A DNA stretch of 64,000 bases from Lentzea albidocapillata (GCF_000719115.1 NZ_JOEA01000012.1:152555-216554), one strand, 5' to 3'; counted from the stretch's first letter, positions 17,522-26,864 are shown. Notes: generated from the sequence alone by a model not told the origin. Translations and numbers: made by a program.

Positions 17522-18526
17522 TCAGCTCCTCAACTGAGCAGATGCGGAGAATTCGCGACGGAATGCGTGGAACTTGCCTTCGAGTTCCTTGAAGCCGTCC
17601 TGGGTGAGTGCCTCGCCGGTGATCTTGTCGAACAGCGCGATGAAGTCGTTCCGCGTCGTCGCCGGCGTGATGGTGAAGTGGTAGCCGGCCTTGGAATTGC
17701 TGATGCGCAGGAACTCCGCGCGTTCCATCGCGTAAAGGAACGAACTCTCGGTGAACCTGAGCGTGCGCGGATAGGGCCTGAGCACTCCCGCGGTGTTGCT
17801 GTAGAGCGTGAGCCACGCGGAGTCGTCGAACAGCTCGAGCCGGTCGAGCGGCGGATCCGAAACGATCGTGACGTCGATTCTCGTGCAGCGGCTGCGGGCC
17901 GCGTAGAGACCGACGAGTCCTATCCCGATCTGTTCCTTGAGCCGTTCCTGGATCTCGTCGTAGTCGCCGTCCGCGCCCTCGTTGCGCAGCAGGTACCGCG
18001 CGCGCCCGCTGATCGCGTTGTCGTCGCGCGGGTCGGCCAGCACGGCCCTGAGCTCGCATTCCGTCTGGCTGAGCAGCACCCTGCCCGCCGCGTACCGGCC
18101 GGCGAACCCACGGAAGCAGTACAGCCGGGTGCGTTCCAGGTCCTGCATCATGAGCTGGTTGAACACCGGGTCCGGCTTGGCGGTCGGCTCGAACACGTGA
18201 CTGGGGAAGAACTCCCGATCGAGTGCCCGATACTCCTGGGTGAGCTCTTTGAGTGCCTTGCGGCTCTCCTCGATGACCGGAGCCAGCAGTGCCTTCTGCG
18301 CCGCTTTCGACGTGATCAACGTCTGCGTGAAGCTCACCACCGCGGAAATCAGCGTGCCCGTACCCACTGCCGTCAGCAGGTTTCTCGCTGCACCGGAATC
18401 CATTTGACTGGAAATGGCCAGCGACGCACCCGACGTCACGACGAGTATGAGGAGGAGCAACCCGGTCCGAGTCCAGAACAACTCCTGGATCAGGTTGCTG
18501 CGGATGCCTCCGGCCTCCGCGGACAC
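17522..18526 (-). CDS. Membrane protein: two N-terminal TM segments and a large cytoplasmic domain of unknown function
   Basis: 334 residues from the GTG at 18526, chosen because AGGAGG lies 8 bp before it; the frame is open another 33 codons upstream. Residues ~15-40 (TGLLLLILVVTSGASLAI) and ~50-75 (LLTAVGTGTLISAVVSF) are membrane helices, then a coiled stretch. The soluble part has LYCFRGFAGRYAAGRVLL, CELRAVLADPRDD and RARYLLRNE, a strand-loop pattern reminiscent of phospholipase-D-like or sensor domains that end in an L-x-DP strand, followed by DVTIVSDPPLDRLELFDDS. I cannot assign a family. First gene of the trio with the cupin and HD genes; an effector or sensor role is plausible but inferred. 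Confidence 0.6.
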   Translation of the reverse strand: MSAEAGGIRSNLIQELFWTRTGLLLLILVVTSGASLAISSQMDSGAARNLLTAVGTGTLISAVVSFTQTLITSKAAQKALLAPVIEESRKALKELTQEYRALDREFFPSHVFEPTAKPDPVFNQLMMQDLERTRLYCFRGFAGRYAAGRVLLSQTECELRAVLADPRDDNAISGRARYLLRNEGADGDYDEIQERLKEQIGIGLVGLYAARSRCTRIDVTIVSDPPLDRLELFDDSAWLTLYSNTAGVLRPYPRTLRFTESSFLYAMERAEFLRISNSKAGYHFTITPATTRNDFIALFDKITGEALTQDGFKELEGKFHAFRREFSASAQLRS

Positions 18527-18856
18527 GTGTGCCACCTCCTGAGTCACCAGATTGGCCGCTACCCGAACGGACGAATGCGCTGAGTGTGCGATCAAGTGCG
18601 AGGAGTTACTGTACGCGTCGGTCAAAAGATAAGGAAGCTGCTATTCGTGCGACATTCAGGACCGGAATAAGTGCCCTTGAGCCCGGTCGTCGGCCCGTAC
18701 TCGTGCACTTCGGTGACGCGCCGTCGCCGCCGCCCCCGAACGGGTCCGATGAGCGGGACCACCCCACCCACATGCACCCATGCCGGGTGTCATGGTCCGG
18801 ACGGCCGCGAGGGTTGCTACACGCCGCTCACACCCGGCCGAATACCCTCACCCACC

Positions 18857-19387
18857 ATGCGTAACGTCCTGCTCATCGCTTCTGTGGCGCTTGCGGCCAC
18901 CGGCCTCGCCGGGTGCGCCGGGTCGGCCCAGCCCTCGGCCGGCGGATCGTCGTCGACCGCCGCCGCCCCCACGAACCCCTGCAAGGCCGACGACTTCAAG
19001 GTCACCGGCGACTTCGGTTCGGCGCCCAAGGTCGAGATCCCGAACTGCAAGCCCACCAGCGAGCTCATCATCAAGGACCTGGTGGTGGGCACCGGCGCCG
19101 AGGTGAAGGCGGGCACGACGGCCACGGTCGACTACCAGCTCACGACCTTCTCCGACAAGAAGATCCTCGACACCTCGTTCGGCAAGAAGCCGTTCGACGT
19201 CGAGAACGTCGGCCAGGCGCAGGTCATCGACGGCTGGAACGAGGGCATCGTCGGGCTCAAGGAGAAGGGCCGCCGCCTGCTGATCGTGCCGCCGGAGAAG
19301 GGCTACGGCCCCGGCGGCCAGGGCATCAAGGCGAACGAGACGCTCGTCTTCGTCATCGACGGCGTGAAGGTCACCCCCGCCGCCTGA
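18857..19387 (+). CDS. FKBP-type peptidyl-prolyl cis-trans isomerase lipoprotein
   Basis: 176 residues. A lipoprotein signal (LLIASVALAATGLAGCAG, lipobox LAGC) anchors it to the outer face of the membrane. After a Ser/Ala-rich linker the FKBP domain shows LVVGTGAEVKAGTTATVDY, the family's VIDGWNEGIVGLKEKGRRLL and PPEKGYGPGGQG, and ends LVFVIDGVKV. It should assist prolyl isomerisation in exported proteins. The ATG at 18857 starts exactly at the signal peptide; a longer upstream frame is not credible. Followed by a strong bidirectional hairpin. Confidence 0.93.
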   Translation: MRNVLLIASVALAATGLAGCAGSAQPSAGGSSSTAAAPTNPCKADDFKVTGDFGSAPKVEIPNCKPTSELIIKDLVVGTGAEVKAGTTATVDYQLTTFSDKKILDTSFGKKPFDVENVGQAQVIDGWNEGIVGLKEKGRRLLIVPPEKGYGPGGQGIKANETLVFVIDGVKVTPAA

Positions 19388-19396
19388 TCCGAAAAG

Positions 19397-19432
19397 CGAA
19401 ACGGGCCCCCGGAGCACCGGGGGCCCGTTTCG
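19397..19432. terminator. Strong bidirectional terminator
   Basis: A perfect 16-bp stem (CGAAACGGGCCCCCGG and its complement) around an AGCA loop, with GTTTCG or GCTTTTC flanks that supply short T/A tracts. It lies between the convergent FKBP and quinone oxidoreductase genes and should serve both. Confidence 0.9.
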
Positions 19433-19440
19433 TTCTGGGC

Positions 19441-20382
19441 TCAGGGCAGGAGCAGCAGCTTGCCGGTCGTCCTGCGCGACTGCAGGTCGGTGTGCGCCTG
19501 CGCCGCCTCCTCCAGCTTGTACCGGCCGCCGATCCGGATGTTCAGCGTTCCCGACGCGATCGCTCCGAAGAGGTCGGACGCCCGCCAGTCCAGTTCCGCG
19601 CGGTCGAGCAGGTACGCCCCGGTCGACGGCCGCGTCAGGTACACGGACCCGGCCGCGTTGAGCCGCTGCGGGTCCACCGGCGGCACCGGCCCGGACGAGG
19701 CCCCGAACAGCGCCAGCATGCCGCGCGGCTTCAGTGACGCCAGCGACTGGTCGAACGTGTCGGCGCCGACGCCGTCGTAGACGACGTCGACCTTCTCGAT
19801 CTGCGAGGCGAAGTCCCCGTACCGCAGCACCTGGTCGGCCCCGGCCTCGCGGGCCAGCGCCTCCTTCTCGTCGGTCGACACCGTCGCGACGACGGTGGCG
19901 CCCTTCGACTTCGCCCACTGCGTCAGCAGTAGGCCGACGCCACCGGCCGCCGCGTGCACCAGCACCCGGTCGCCTTCCTTGACCACGTACGTCGAGTGGA
20001 TCAGGTAGTGCGCCGTGATGCCCTGCAGCAGCGAGGCCGCGGCCAGTTCCACGTCCAGCCCGTCCGGCACCCGCACCGCCGAGGCGGCCGGCACCACGAC
20101 CTCGGACGCGTAGCTGCCCAGCACGCCCATCCACGCGACCTTGTCGCCGGCGGCGAAGTCCGGGGAGTTGCTCGCCACGACCTCGCCGGCGCCTTCGAGT
20201 CCCAGGGCGGTGGGCAACGTCAGCGGGTACTGGCCGCTGCGCTGGTAGGTGTCGATGTAGTTGACGCCCGCGGCGCTCACCTTCACCAGCAGGTCGCCGT
20301 CACCGGGCACGGGCGACGGGACGTCCGTGTGCTCCAGCACCTCGGGGCCACCGGCCGAACGCACCACCACTGCCTTGGGCAT
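19441..20382 (-). CDS. NADPH:quinone oxidoreductase (zinc-free MDR family)
   Basis: 313 residues. Quinone-reductase branch of the medium-chain dehydrogenase superfamily, which reduces quinones with NADPH in one-electron steps. It shows the GroES-like half (GVNYIDTYQRSGQYPLTLP, LGLEGAGEVV), the Rossmann motif AAAGGVGLLLTQWA, and the family's DVVYDGVGADTF and STGAYLLDRAEL. No structural zinc cysteines are seen, which fits QOR. ATG at 20382 with GGAGG 4 bp upstream. Single gene. Confidence 0.93.
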   Translation of the reverse strand: MPKAVVVRSAGGPEVLEHTDVPSPVPGDGDLLVKVSAAGVNYIDTYQRSGQYPLTLPTALGLEGAGEVVASNSPDFAAGDKVAWMGVLGSYASEVVVPAASAVRVPDGLDVELAAASLLQGITAHYLIHSTYVVKEGDRVLVHAAAGGVGLLLTQWAKSKGATVVATVSTDEKEALAREAGADQVLRYGDFASQIEKVDVVYDGVGADTFDQSLASLKPRGMLALFGASSGPVPPVDPQRLNAAGSVYLTRPSTGAYLLDRAELDWRASDLFGAIASGTLNIRIGGRYKLEEAAQAHTDLQSRRTTGKLLLLP

Positions 20383-20555
20383 CTGTCCTCCTTGATCGAC
20401 TCAACCCGGTCAACCCAGGCCTCGGCCCCGATGTTCCCGCTCCCGCCGATTGGGAACCCACCGCCGCCCTCCAGCATGAGGGCAGCCGGCCCGTTCCGCC
20501 CGCGTGCGGTGTTCCCACAGCGACGGACAGCACTCAGCGCTGGTATGACCGGTCC

Positions 20556-21344
20556 ATGCGAAAAACATCCCTGCTGCTGATCGCATTGCTGCTACTGGTG
20601 GGAGCGCTTCCATCCCACGCCGCCTCCGCCAAGAAGGGCGTGAACGCCGCCGACGACCCAGGCCCGGCCGGCGCCGCCATGACCGCGCTCGACGCCCGCT
20701 GGTACTACACCTGGGCCTCGGACCGGCGCGGGATCCAGAGCAACGCCGAGTTCGTCCCCATGATCTGGGGCGCGGCCAGTGTCACCGACGCCGAGCTGAA
20801 CAGGGCGAAGGCCAACGGCCGGCAGTTGCTGGGGTTCAACGAACCCGACATGGCCGGCCAGGCGAACATGACCGTCGAACGCGCGCTCGACCTGTGGCCA
20901 CGCCTGCAGAGCACCGGCCTGAGGCTCGGCGCGCCGGGGGTCGCGTTCGGCGGTGACGTCGCGGGCGGCTGGCTCGACCGGTTCATGGCGGGGGCGAAGG
21001 CGCGCAACCTCCGCGTCGACTTCATCCCGATCCACTGGTACGGCCAGGACTTCTCCGACAAGGCCACCGGGCACCTGGAGTCGTACCTGCGCAACGTCTA
21101 CAACCGTTACAAGAAGCCGATCTGGCTCACCGAGTACGCGCTGATCGACTGGCGCTCCGGCCGCGCGGTCTACCCGAGCCAGCAGCAGCAGACCGCGTTC
21201 ATCACCGCGTCGACCAGGATGCTCAACGGGCTGTCCTTCGTGGAGCGCTACGCGTGGTTCACGCTGTCCAGCAGGACCAGCCCGACCGGCCTGTCCACCG
21301 GCACCTCGCTGACGGCGGCAGGCCGCGCCTACGCGCCTGCCTAG
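20556..21344 (+). CDS. Secreted GH128-type glycoside hydrolase (beta-1,3-glucanase-like)
   Basis: 262 residues. A signal peptide (LLLIALLLLVGALPSHAASA) is followed by a TIM-barrel domain of the Glyco_hydro_cc/GH128 type: WYYTWASD, FVPMIWGA, the catalytic acid Glu ~96 in LGFNEPDMAGQANMT, FIPIHWYGQD, and the nucleophile Glu ~193 in IWLTEYALIDW. These enzymes cut beta-1,3-glucans, for instance of fungal walls. ATG at 20556. The stop overlaps that of the convergent DUF885 gene by 4 bp. No carbohydrate-binding module is attached. Confidence 0.88.
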   Translation: MRKTSLLLIALLLLVGALPSHAASAKKGVNAADDPGPAGAAMTALDARWYYTWASDRRGIQSNAEFVPMIWGAASVTDAELNRAKANGRQLLGFNEPDMAGQANMTVERALDLWPRLQSTGLRLGAPGVAFGGDVAGGWLDRFMAGAKARNLRVDFIPIHWYGQDFSDKATGHLESYLRNVYNRYKKPIWLTEYALIDWRSGRAVYPSQQQQTAFITASTRMLNGLSFVERYAWFTLSSRTSPTGLSTGTSLTAAGRAYAPA

Positions 21345-22927
21345 TCCTCGCCCAGGGCGACCCGGCGCGCGAGCCCCAGCGGCAGCGCGCCGGATCCCGC
21401 GATCCGATCGTGGAACTCGCGCAACGACCCCAGCCCCGCGGCCAGGTACTCGTCGCGGATCAGGTCGATCTCCAACGCCCCGGTCAGGTACGACGGCGCC
21501 TGCGTCGGCCACGCGCAGTACCGCTTAACCTCGCCAGTGGCGGTGCCCGGCGTCAAGGCCGTGCGCGCCACCATGAACGACTCGGCCTCGGCGGGAGTCA
21601 TGTCGCCGCAGTGCAACGCCGTGTCGACGATCATCCGCGCCGCCCGGAACAGCCGCGCCTCGACGTGGCTCATCAGAGCGCCCTGGGACGTGTAGTACCC
21701 GACCGAGCGCAGCAGCTTCTCCGAGTACAGCGCCCAGCCCTCGGAGAAGTACGACGTCCGGAACACCTTCCGCAGCGGGTGCGCCGGGCCCTGCGCCGCC
21801 AGCCACGCCGAGTGCCAGTGGTGGCCGGGATAGGCCTCGTGCACCGAGATCGTCGGCAGCTGCGACCGCGAGTTGGTGCGCAGGCGTTGCGTGATCTGCT
21901 CGTCCGACGCTCCGTCCGGCGTGAACGGCACGAAGAAGAAACCGGTCCGCTTCGAGGTCAGTGCCGGCGGCCCGAGGTAGCTCGCGACCGACATGAGCGC
22001 CCGCTGGAACGGTGGCGACCCGACCACCTGGCAGTCCTCGCCCTCGGGCATCGTCACCAGCGAGTGCTCGATCAACGCGGCGCGCGCCCGCGAGGTCTCC
22101 GCCTCGTACTCGGAGCGCATCGCCTCCAGGGTCGGCGGGTGGTCGTCCTGCAACGAACTCATCACCGCACGCCAGTCCGGCGACCCCGCCAGCTCGACCA
22201 GTTCGGCCTCCAGCGCCGCGTAGGCGTCCTGCCCGCGCTGGTGCAGCTCCGGCGCTCCGTAGCCCAGCAACTCCTTGTCCTGCAACAAGGCCGAGTAGAG
22301 CTTCTCGCCCATCCGCCAGTCGCCCCCGGCCCGCACGGCGAGGTCCTCCAGGAACACCGCGTGCCGGTCGAACGCGTCGGCCGCGGGGACGGCGGCCGCG
22401 ACCAGCGTCGCGCGCAGTTCGGGTGACGACACCTGCTGCGGCAGCTGGTCCAGCAGGAACGCGCGCCCCGTCCGCACCTGACCGAGCGTGCGCAGCACGA
22501 CCAGTGACGACGCCAGCGACGCGTCGAGGTTCGCTTCGGCGGCGGCGAGCACCGACGGCACCTCGCGCAGCTTGGCGACGGTCGACGTGACGAGCTCGGC
22601 CTCGGGCAGCAACCCGTGCAGGAACGGCCCCAGCAGCCCGAAGAAGATCATCCCGGTGTACTCGTGCGGGTCCCGCCGCCAGCCCGGCCACGCCTCCATC
22701 GCCGTCGCCCCACGCAGCACCGACACGGCGAGATCGCGGTCCACCGACTCGGGCGACGCCTCCAGCCGTGCCAGCCAGGTCTCCCTCTCCCTGGCCCGCT
22801 GCTCGAACGCCGCCGCGGAGAAGTCCCCGAAGGTCGAGTAGTGCGGAAGCGAGCCGACTCGGGCGGCGTGGGCGGGATGGTGGTCGAAGTACCACGAGAG
22901 GAACGACGTGAGCGTGTCGGTGGTCAC
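21341..22927 (-). CDS. DUF885 family protein (putative metallo-carboxypeptidase)
   Basis: 528 residues. DUF885 proteins resemble zinc carboxypeptidases; the HExxxHH-type site is HEAYPGHHWHS, and the downstream helix has YFSEGWALYSEKL with the third-ligand Glu. Also typical are YDRDLAV-like RDLAVSVLRG, and VEARLFRAARMIVDTALH. GTG at 22927 (VTTDTLTSFLSWYFD) is the likely start; longer readings run into the divergent neighbour. No signal peptide, so cytoplasmic. The substrate is unknown. Confidence 0.85.
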   Translation of the reverse strand: MTTDTLTSFLSWYFDHHPAHAARVGSLPHYSTFGDFSAAAFEQRARERETWLARLEASPESVDRDLAVSVLRGATAMEAWPGWRRDPHEYTGMIFFGLLGPFLHGLLPEAELVTSTVAKLREVPSVLAAAEANLDASLASSLVVLRTLGQVRTGRAFLLDQLPQQVSSPELRATLVAAAVPAADAFDRHAVFLEDLAVRAGGDWRMGEKLYSALLQDKELLGYGAPELHQRGQDAYAALEAELVELAGSPDWRAVMSSLQDDHPPTLEAMRSEYEAETSRARAALIEHSLVTMPEGEDCQVVGSPPFQRALMSVASYLGPPALTSKRTGFFFVPFTPDGASDEQITQRLRTNSRSQLPTISVHEAYPGHHWHSAWLAAQGPAHPLRKVFRTSYFSEGWALYSEKLLRSVGYYTSQGALMSHVEARLFRAARMIVDTALHCGDMTPAEAESFMVARTALTPGTATGEVKRYCAWPTQAPSYLTGALEIDLIRDEYLAAGLGSLREFHDRIAGSGALPLGLARRVALGED

Positions 22928-22963
22928 CCGACCGAAGCTACCCGCTGGTTTTACAGTGTGGGG

Positions 22964-23254
22964 ATGTCTGATCACACCACCCAGAAGCGCATCGCCGAGT
23001 TCGTGAAGGCCCACGGCAAGGAGGGCACGCCGGTCAGGGCCGTCGTCGAACCGATCGGCCGGGCAGGCGCGCGGATCGTGCTGGTCGGCGCGGACGGCGC
23101 CATGGGCGACGTGATGGTGAAGGACGTCGAGTCCGCCACCAAGGCCGTCGAAGCCGCGGACGGCGTCGAGCAGGCCGAATGGGACCGCGAGACCACCGCC
23201 GCCACCACCATCGGCCCCGCGCACCGCCGCAAGATGGCCAAGATGCAGTCATGA
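22964..23254 (+). CDS. Conserved hypothetical small protein upstream of an ATP-grasp enzyme
   Basis: 96 residues from the ATG at 22964. It is rich in charged residues, with an alternating core (RIVLVGADGAMGDVMVKD, then ATKAVEAADGVEQAEWDRE) that suggests a small alpha/beta fold, and a basic tail (HRRKMAKMQS). The stop overlaps the next start as ATGA, so it is translationally coupled to the ATP-grasp gene. I do not recognise the family. Confidence 0.7.
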   Translation: MSDHTTQKRIAEFVKAHGKEGTPVRAVVEPIGRAGARIVLVGADGAMGDVMVKDVESATKAVEAADGVEQAEWDRETTAATTIGPAHRRKMAKMQS

Positions 23255-24099
23255 AGGTCGTGTTCGCCTCCTGCGGCCGGTTGCCCCTGGGAGACGGTGA
23301 CGAGGAGTCGCTCGTCGCCGCCCTCCAGCGCGACGGCGTCGACGTCGAGTGGCAGCCGTGGGGCGGCGAGGTCGAGGCGGACCTCGTGGTCCTGCGCACG
23401 ACCTGGGACTACCCCGACCACCTGGACGAGTTCCTGGCGTGGTGCGCCGGCGTGCCCATGCTCGCGAACCCGCTGCCGGTGGTCCGCTGGAACATCGACA
23501 AGTCGTACATGGCCGAGCTCGCCGCGCGCGGAGTCCCGGTCGTGCCCACCGCGGTCGTGCGGCCGGGGGAGGAGCCGGTCTTCCCGGACGGCGAGTTCGT
23601 GGTGAAGCCGGCGGTCGGCGCGGGTTCGCGCGGTGCCGGCCGGTTCACCGGTCACGCCGAGGCCCGCGCGCACCTGGAAGCCCTCGGCGTGACCGCGCTG
23701 GTGCAGCCGTACCAGTCCAGTGTGGACGCCCACGGTGAGACGGCGCTGGTGTTCTTCGCCGGCGACTACTCCCACTCGTTCCACAAAGGACCGATGCTGG
23801 CCCAGGGCCTCGCCGAGGCCGAGTCGGGGCTCTATGTCGAGGAGCGGCTGGCCGGCATCGAGCCCACTACGCGTCAGGTCGCGCTCGCCGAGCAGGTGCT
23901 CGACGTCGCCGCGGAGCTGCTCTCGTTGCGGCGCAGCGACTTCCTCTACGCCCGCGTGGACGTCGTCGAGGGGCCCGACGGTGAACCGCTGCTGCTCGAA
24001 CTGGAGCTGACCGAGCCGTCGCTGGGCTTCAAGCTTACGACCGGCGAGGCTGTCTCCCGGTTCAGCAAGGTCATCCAGGAGGCCGCTTCCCGAGGCTAG
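23251..24099 (+). CDS. ATP-grasp domain protein (RimK/cycloserine-ligase-like)
   Basis: 282 residues. ATP-grasp ligases join a carboxylate to an amine with ATP. Pointers: VVLRTTWDYPDHLDEFLAW and NIDKSYMAELAARGVPVVPT at the N-terminal lobe, the grasp motif FVVKPAVGAGSRGAGRF, and the metal-binding C-terminal part DFLYARVDVVEG with LLELELTEPSLGF. This is the pattern of the DcsG/STM-like subgroup. Starts within an ATGA overlap. The substrate is not predictable; the coupled 96-residue protein may be a partner. Confidence 0.85.
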   Translation: MKVVFASCGRLPLGDGDEESLVAALQRDGVDVEWQPWGGEVEADLVVLRTTWDYPDHLDEFLAWCAGVPMLANPLPVVRWNIDKSYMAELAARGVPVVPTAVVRPGEEPVFPDGEFVVKPAVGAGSRGAGRFTGHAEARAHLEALGVTALVQPYQSSVDAHGETALVFFAGDYSHSFHKGPMLAQGLAEAESGLYVEERLAGIEPTTRQVALAEQVLDVAAELLSLRRSDFLYARVDVVEGPDGEPLLLELELTEPSLGFKLTTGEAVSRFSKVIQEAASRG

Positions 24100-24108
24100 G
24101 GTCGGGGT

Positions 24109-24894
24109 ATGACCACCGCGAGCGTCAACGGCATCACCATCGGCTACGACGACGAAGGCACCAGTGACGACGTGCTGGTGCTCGTGCACGGCCATCCCTT
24201 CGACCGCACGATGTGGCGCCCGCAGGCAGAGCACTTCAGCACGAACGGCTGGCGCGTGATCGCCGCGGACCTGCGCGGCTATGGCGAGACCACCGTCGTC
24301 CCCGGCATCACGCCGCTGGACGTCTTCGCCGCCGACATCGCGGGGCTGCTCGACCACCTCGGCATCGAGAAGGTGGTGCTCGGCGGCCTCTCGATGGGCG
24401 GGCAGATCGTCATGGAGTTCGCGCGAACGTTCCCCGAACGCCTGCGCGGCCTGATCCTCGCCGACACGTTCGCGCAGGCCGAGACCGAGGACGGCCGCCG
24501 CAACCGCAACGACATGGCCGACCGGCTGCTGCGCGAGGGCATGTCCGGCTACGCCACCGAGGTGAAGTGGAAGATGGTGGCGCCGGACAACCCGGAGGCC
24601 GGCGAGTTCGTCGCGGGGCTGATGCACAACGCACCACCGGAGGGTGCGGCGGCGGCGTTGCGGGGCCGCGCGGAACGGCCCGACTACACCGAGACCCTCA
24701 CCGGGATCACCGTGCCGACGCTGGTGATCGTCGGCAGCGACGACGAGTACACGCCGGTCAGCGCGGCCGAGTACATGAGCGAGCGCGTTCCGGGTTCGAC
24801 GCTGGTCGTGGTCGACGGCGCCGCCCACATGCCGAACCTGGAACGCCCCGCACTCTTCAACAAGGCGGTCGAAGGGTTGCTAGCGCAGACCTGA
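24109..24894 (+). CDS. Alpha/beta hydrolase
   Basis: 261 residues with the complete triad pattern: oxyanion-hole HG in VLVHGHPFDRTMW, nucleophile Ser ~95 in GGLSMGGQIV, Asp in VIVGSDDEYTP, His in VVDGAAHMPNLERP. The sequence is like the small esterase/lactone hydrolase group (3-oxoadipate enol-lactonase-like). It follows the ATP-grasp gene by 9 bp and probably shares its transcript. The 3' end overlaps that of the symporter by 15 bp, convergent. Confidence 0.92.
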   Translation: MTTASVNGITIGYDDEGTSDDVLVLVHGHPFDRTMWRPQAEHFSTNGWRVIAADLRGYGETTVVPGITPLDVFAADIAGLLDHLGIEKVVLGGLSMGGQIVMEFARTFPERLRGLILADTFAQAETEDGRRNRNDMADRLLREGMSGYATEVKWKMVAPDNPEAGEFVAGLMHNAPPEGAAAALRGRAERPDYTETLTGITVPTLVIVGSDDEYTPVSAAEYMSERVPGSTLVVVDGAAHMPNLERPALFNKAVEGLLAQT

Positions 24895-26457
24895 GCCGAT
24901 GCCGGTCAGGCCGCGCACCTCCATCTCGGCCTGCTTGGCCGCGTCCGCCTTCTCGCCGCCGATGATCGTGCCCAGGAACCCGGCCAGGAACGACAGCGGG
25001 ATCGACACGATGCCGGGGTTCGACAGCGGGAAGAACGCGAAGTCGGCGTCCGGGAACACCGACGACTTCGAGCCGGAGATCGCGGGCGAGAAGATGATGA
25101 GCAGCACGCACGACGTGAGGCCGCCGTAGATGCTCCACAGCGTGCCGCGCGTGTTGAAACGCTTCCAGAACAACGAGTACAGCAGCGTCGGCAGGTTCGC
25201 GGACGCGGCCAGGGCGAACGCCAGAGCGACCAGGAAGGCGACGTTCTGGCCGTTCGCCGCGATGCCGCCGACGATCGCCAGCACGCCCACGCACACGGCG
25301 GTGATGCGGGCGACGCGGACCTCGTCGCGCGGGTCGGCCTCGCCGTGCTTGATCACGTTGGCGTAGACGTCGTGCGCGAACGAGGCCGACGCCGTCAGCG
25401 TCAGACCCGCGACCACGGCGAGGATCGTCGCGAACGCCACCGCGCAGACGATGCCCAGCAGGACCGTGCCGCCTACCTGGAACGCCAGCAGCGGCGCGGC
25501 CGAGTTCTCGCCGCCGGGAGCGTTGTTGATCTTGTCGCTGCCTACCAGCGCCATGGCGCCGAAGCCGATGACCAGCGTGCACGAGTAGAAGATCGCCATC
25601 ATCCACGTGGCCCACACGACGGACTTACGCGCTTCACGGGCGTTCGGCACCGTGTAGAAGCGCATCAGCACGTGGGGGAGAGATGCCGTGCCGAGAACAA
25701 GCGCCAGGGCCAGCGAGATGAAGTCGATTTTCGACAGGTCCGACGCGCCGTACTTCACGCCCGGCGAGAGGACGGCCTCGCCCAGTGGCGACCGTTGCGC
25801 CGCGCGGTCGAGCATCGAGGAGAAGTCGAAGCCGAACTTGCCGATCAGGAAGATCGTCAGCAGCGACACGGTCAGGATCAGCAGCACGGCCTTGATGATC
25901 TGCACCCACGTGGTGCCCTTCATGCCGCCGACCAGCACGTACAGCACCATGACGATGCCGACGACCGCGATGATGATGGCCTGGCCGATCTTGCTGTGCA
26001 CGTCCAGCAGCAGCGCCATCAGACCGCCGGCGCCGGCCATCTGCGCGATCATGTAGAAGATCGAGATGACCAGGGTCGAGTTCGCCGCGGCCGCGCGCAC
26101 GGGGCGCTGTCGCATGCGGAACGCCATGACGTCGCCCATGGTGAAACGGCCGGTGTTGCGCAGCCGTTCCGAGATCAGCATCAGACCGATCAGCCAGGCG
26201 ACGACCCATCCGATCGAGTACATGAAGCCGTCGTAGCCGTTCACGGCGATCGCGCCGGAGATGCCCAGGAACGACGCCGCGGACAAGAAGTCGCCCGAGA
26301 GCGCGATGCCGTTCTGCGTGCCCGTGAAACTGCTGCCCGCCGCGTAGTAGTCCGACGCGCTCACGTTCCGGGTCGAGGCCCGGTACACGATGTAAAGCGT
26401 CAGTAGCACGAAGATGCCGAAGACGGACAGGTTGATCGCGGTGTTCGCCCCGGTCAC
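24880..26457 (-). CDS. Cation/acetate symporter (SSS family, ActP-like)
   Basis: 525 residues with about 13 membrane helices. Sodium:solute symporter family, acetate/pyruvate branch: DYYAAGSSFTGTQNGIALSGD then FLSAASFLGISG at the substrate and sodium sites, FTMGDVMAFRMRQRPVR, GGMKGTTWVQIIKA, and LPHVLMRFYTVPNAREARKS. GTG at 26457 overlaps the DUF485 stop as GTGA. The DUF485-plus-ActP pair is the usual arrangement for acetate uptake. Confidence 0.93.
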   Translation of the reverse strand: MTGANTAINLSVFGIFVLLTLYIVYRASTRNVSASDYYAAGSSFTGTQNGIALSGDFLSAASFLGISGAIAVNGYDGFMYSIGWVVAWLIGLMLISERLRNTGRFTMGDVMAFRMRQRPVRAAAANSTLVISIFYMIAQMAGAGGLMALLLDVHSKIGQAIIIAVVGIVMVLYVLVGGMKGTTWVQIIKAVLLILTVSLLTIFLIGKFGFDFSSMLDRAAQRSPLGEAVLSPGVKYGASDLSKIDFISLALALVLGTASLPHVLMRFYTVPNAREARKSVVWATWMMAIFYSCTLVIGFGAMALVGSDKINNAPGGENSAAPLLAFQVGGTVLLGIVCAVAFATILAVVAGLTLTASASFAHDVYANVIKHGEADPRDEVRVARITAVCVGVLAIVGGIAANGQNVAFLVALAFALAASANLPTLLYSLFWKRFNTRGTLWSIYGGLTSCVLLIIFSPAISGSKSSVFPDADFAFFPLSNPGIVSIPLSFLAGFLGTIIGGEKADAAKQAEMEVRGLTGIGSGLR

Positions 26458-26864
26458 GCGAGCTCCTCGTCGGTTTCCACGAGCGCGCGCACCTTGTCGA
26501 CCTGCGGGTCGAGCTTCCGTTTGGAGTAACGCGCGTACGCCATTGTGATGATGATGGTGGTGACGATCTGGAGGAATCCCATCGTCAAGCCGACGTTCAC
26601 GGTTCCGAACAGCGGAGTGCTCATGAAGTCGGCGGCGTAAGCCGAAAGCAATACGAACGTGACGTACCAAGCGAGGAACAGCAGCGTCGCCGGGAGAATA
26701 AAACGCTTCACCCGGCGCTTCAGGTCGAGGAAAGCCTCACTCGTTTGGATGGCATCGAAATCAGGCTCACCGTCACCATCGACAAGCAATGAGTGATGTG
26801 GCTCGTCAAAGGTGGCGAAACCAGGGGTGGCCGGGCGTGACACGGAGGGCAGCGCCTTCGTCAT
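26454..26864 (-). CDS. DUF485 small membrane protein, symporter partner
   Basis: 136 residues from the ATG at 26864. DUF485 core: AFLDLKRRVKRFILPATLLFLAWY, then a second hydrophobic segment TMGFLQIVTTIIITMAYARYS. Two membrane helices, a long acidic cytoplasmic N terminus and a charged C terminus. These proteins accompany ActP-type symporters; their exact role is unclear. Upstream lies a 333-bp divergent intergenic region. Confidence 0.9.
   Translation of the reverse strand: MTKALPSVSRPATPGFATFDEPHHSLLVDGDGEPDFDAIQTSEAFLDLKRRVKRFILPATLLFLAWYVTFVLLSAYAADFMSTPLFGTVNVGLTMGFLQIVTTIIITMAYARYSKRKLDPQVDKVRALVETDEELA

Noticed and set aside
16809..18059. A 416-codon minus-strand frame over the cupin and two-TM genes
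   Set aside because: Its translation is Arg-rich without any domain, while the other frames give readable proteins with ribosome binding sites.
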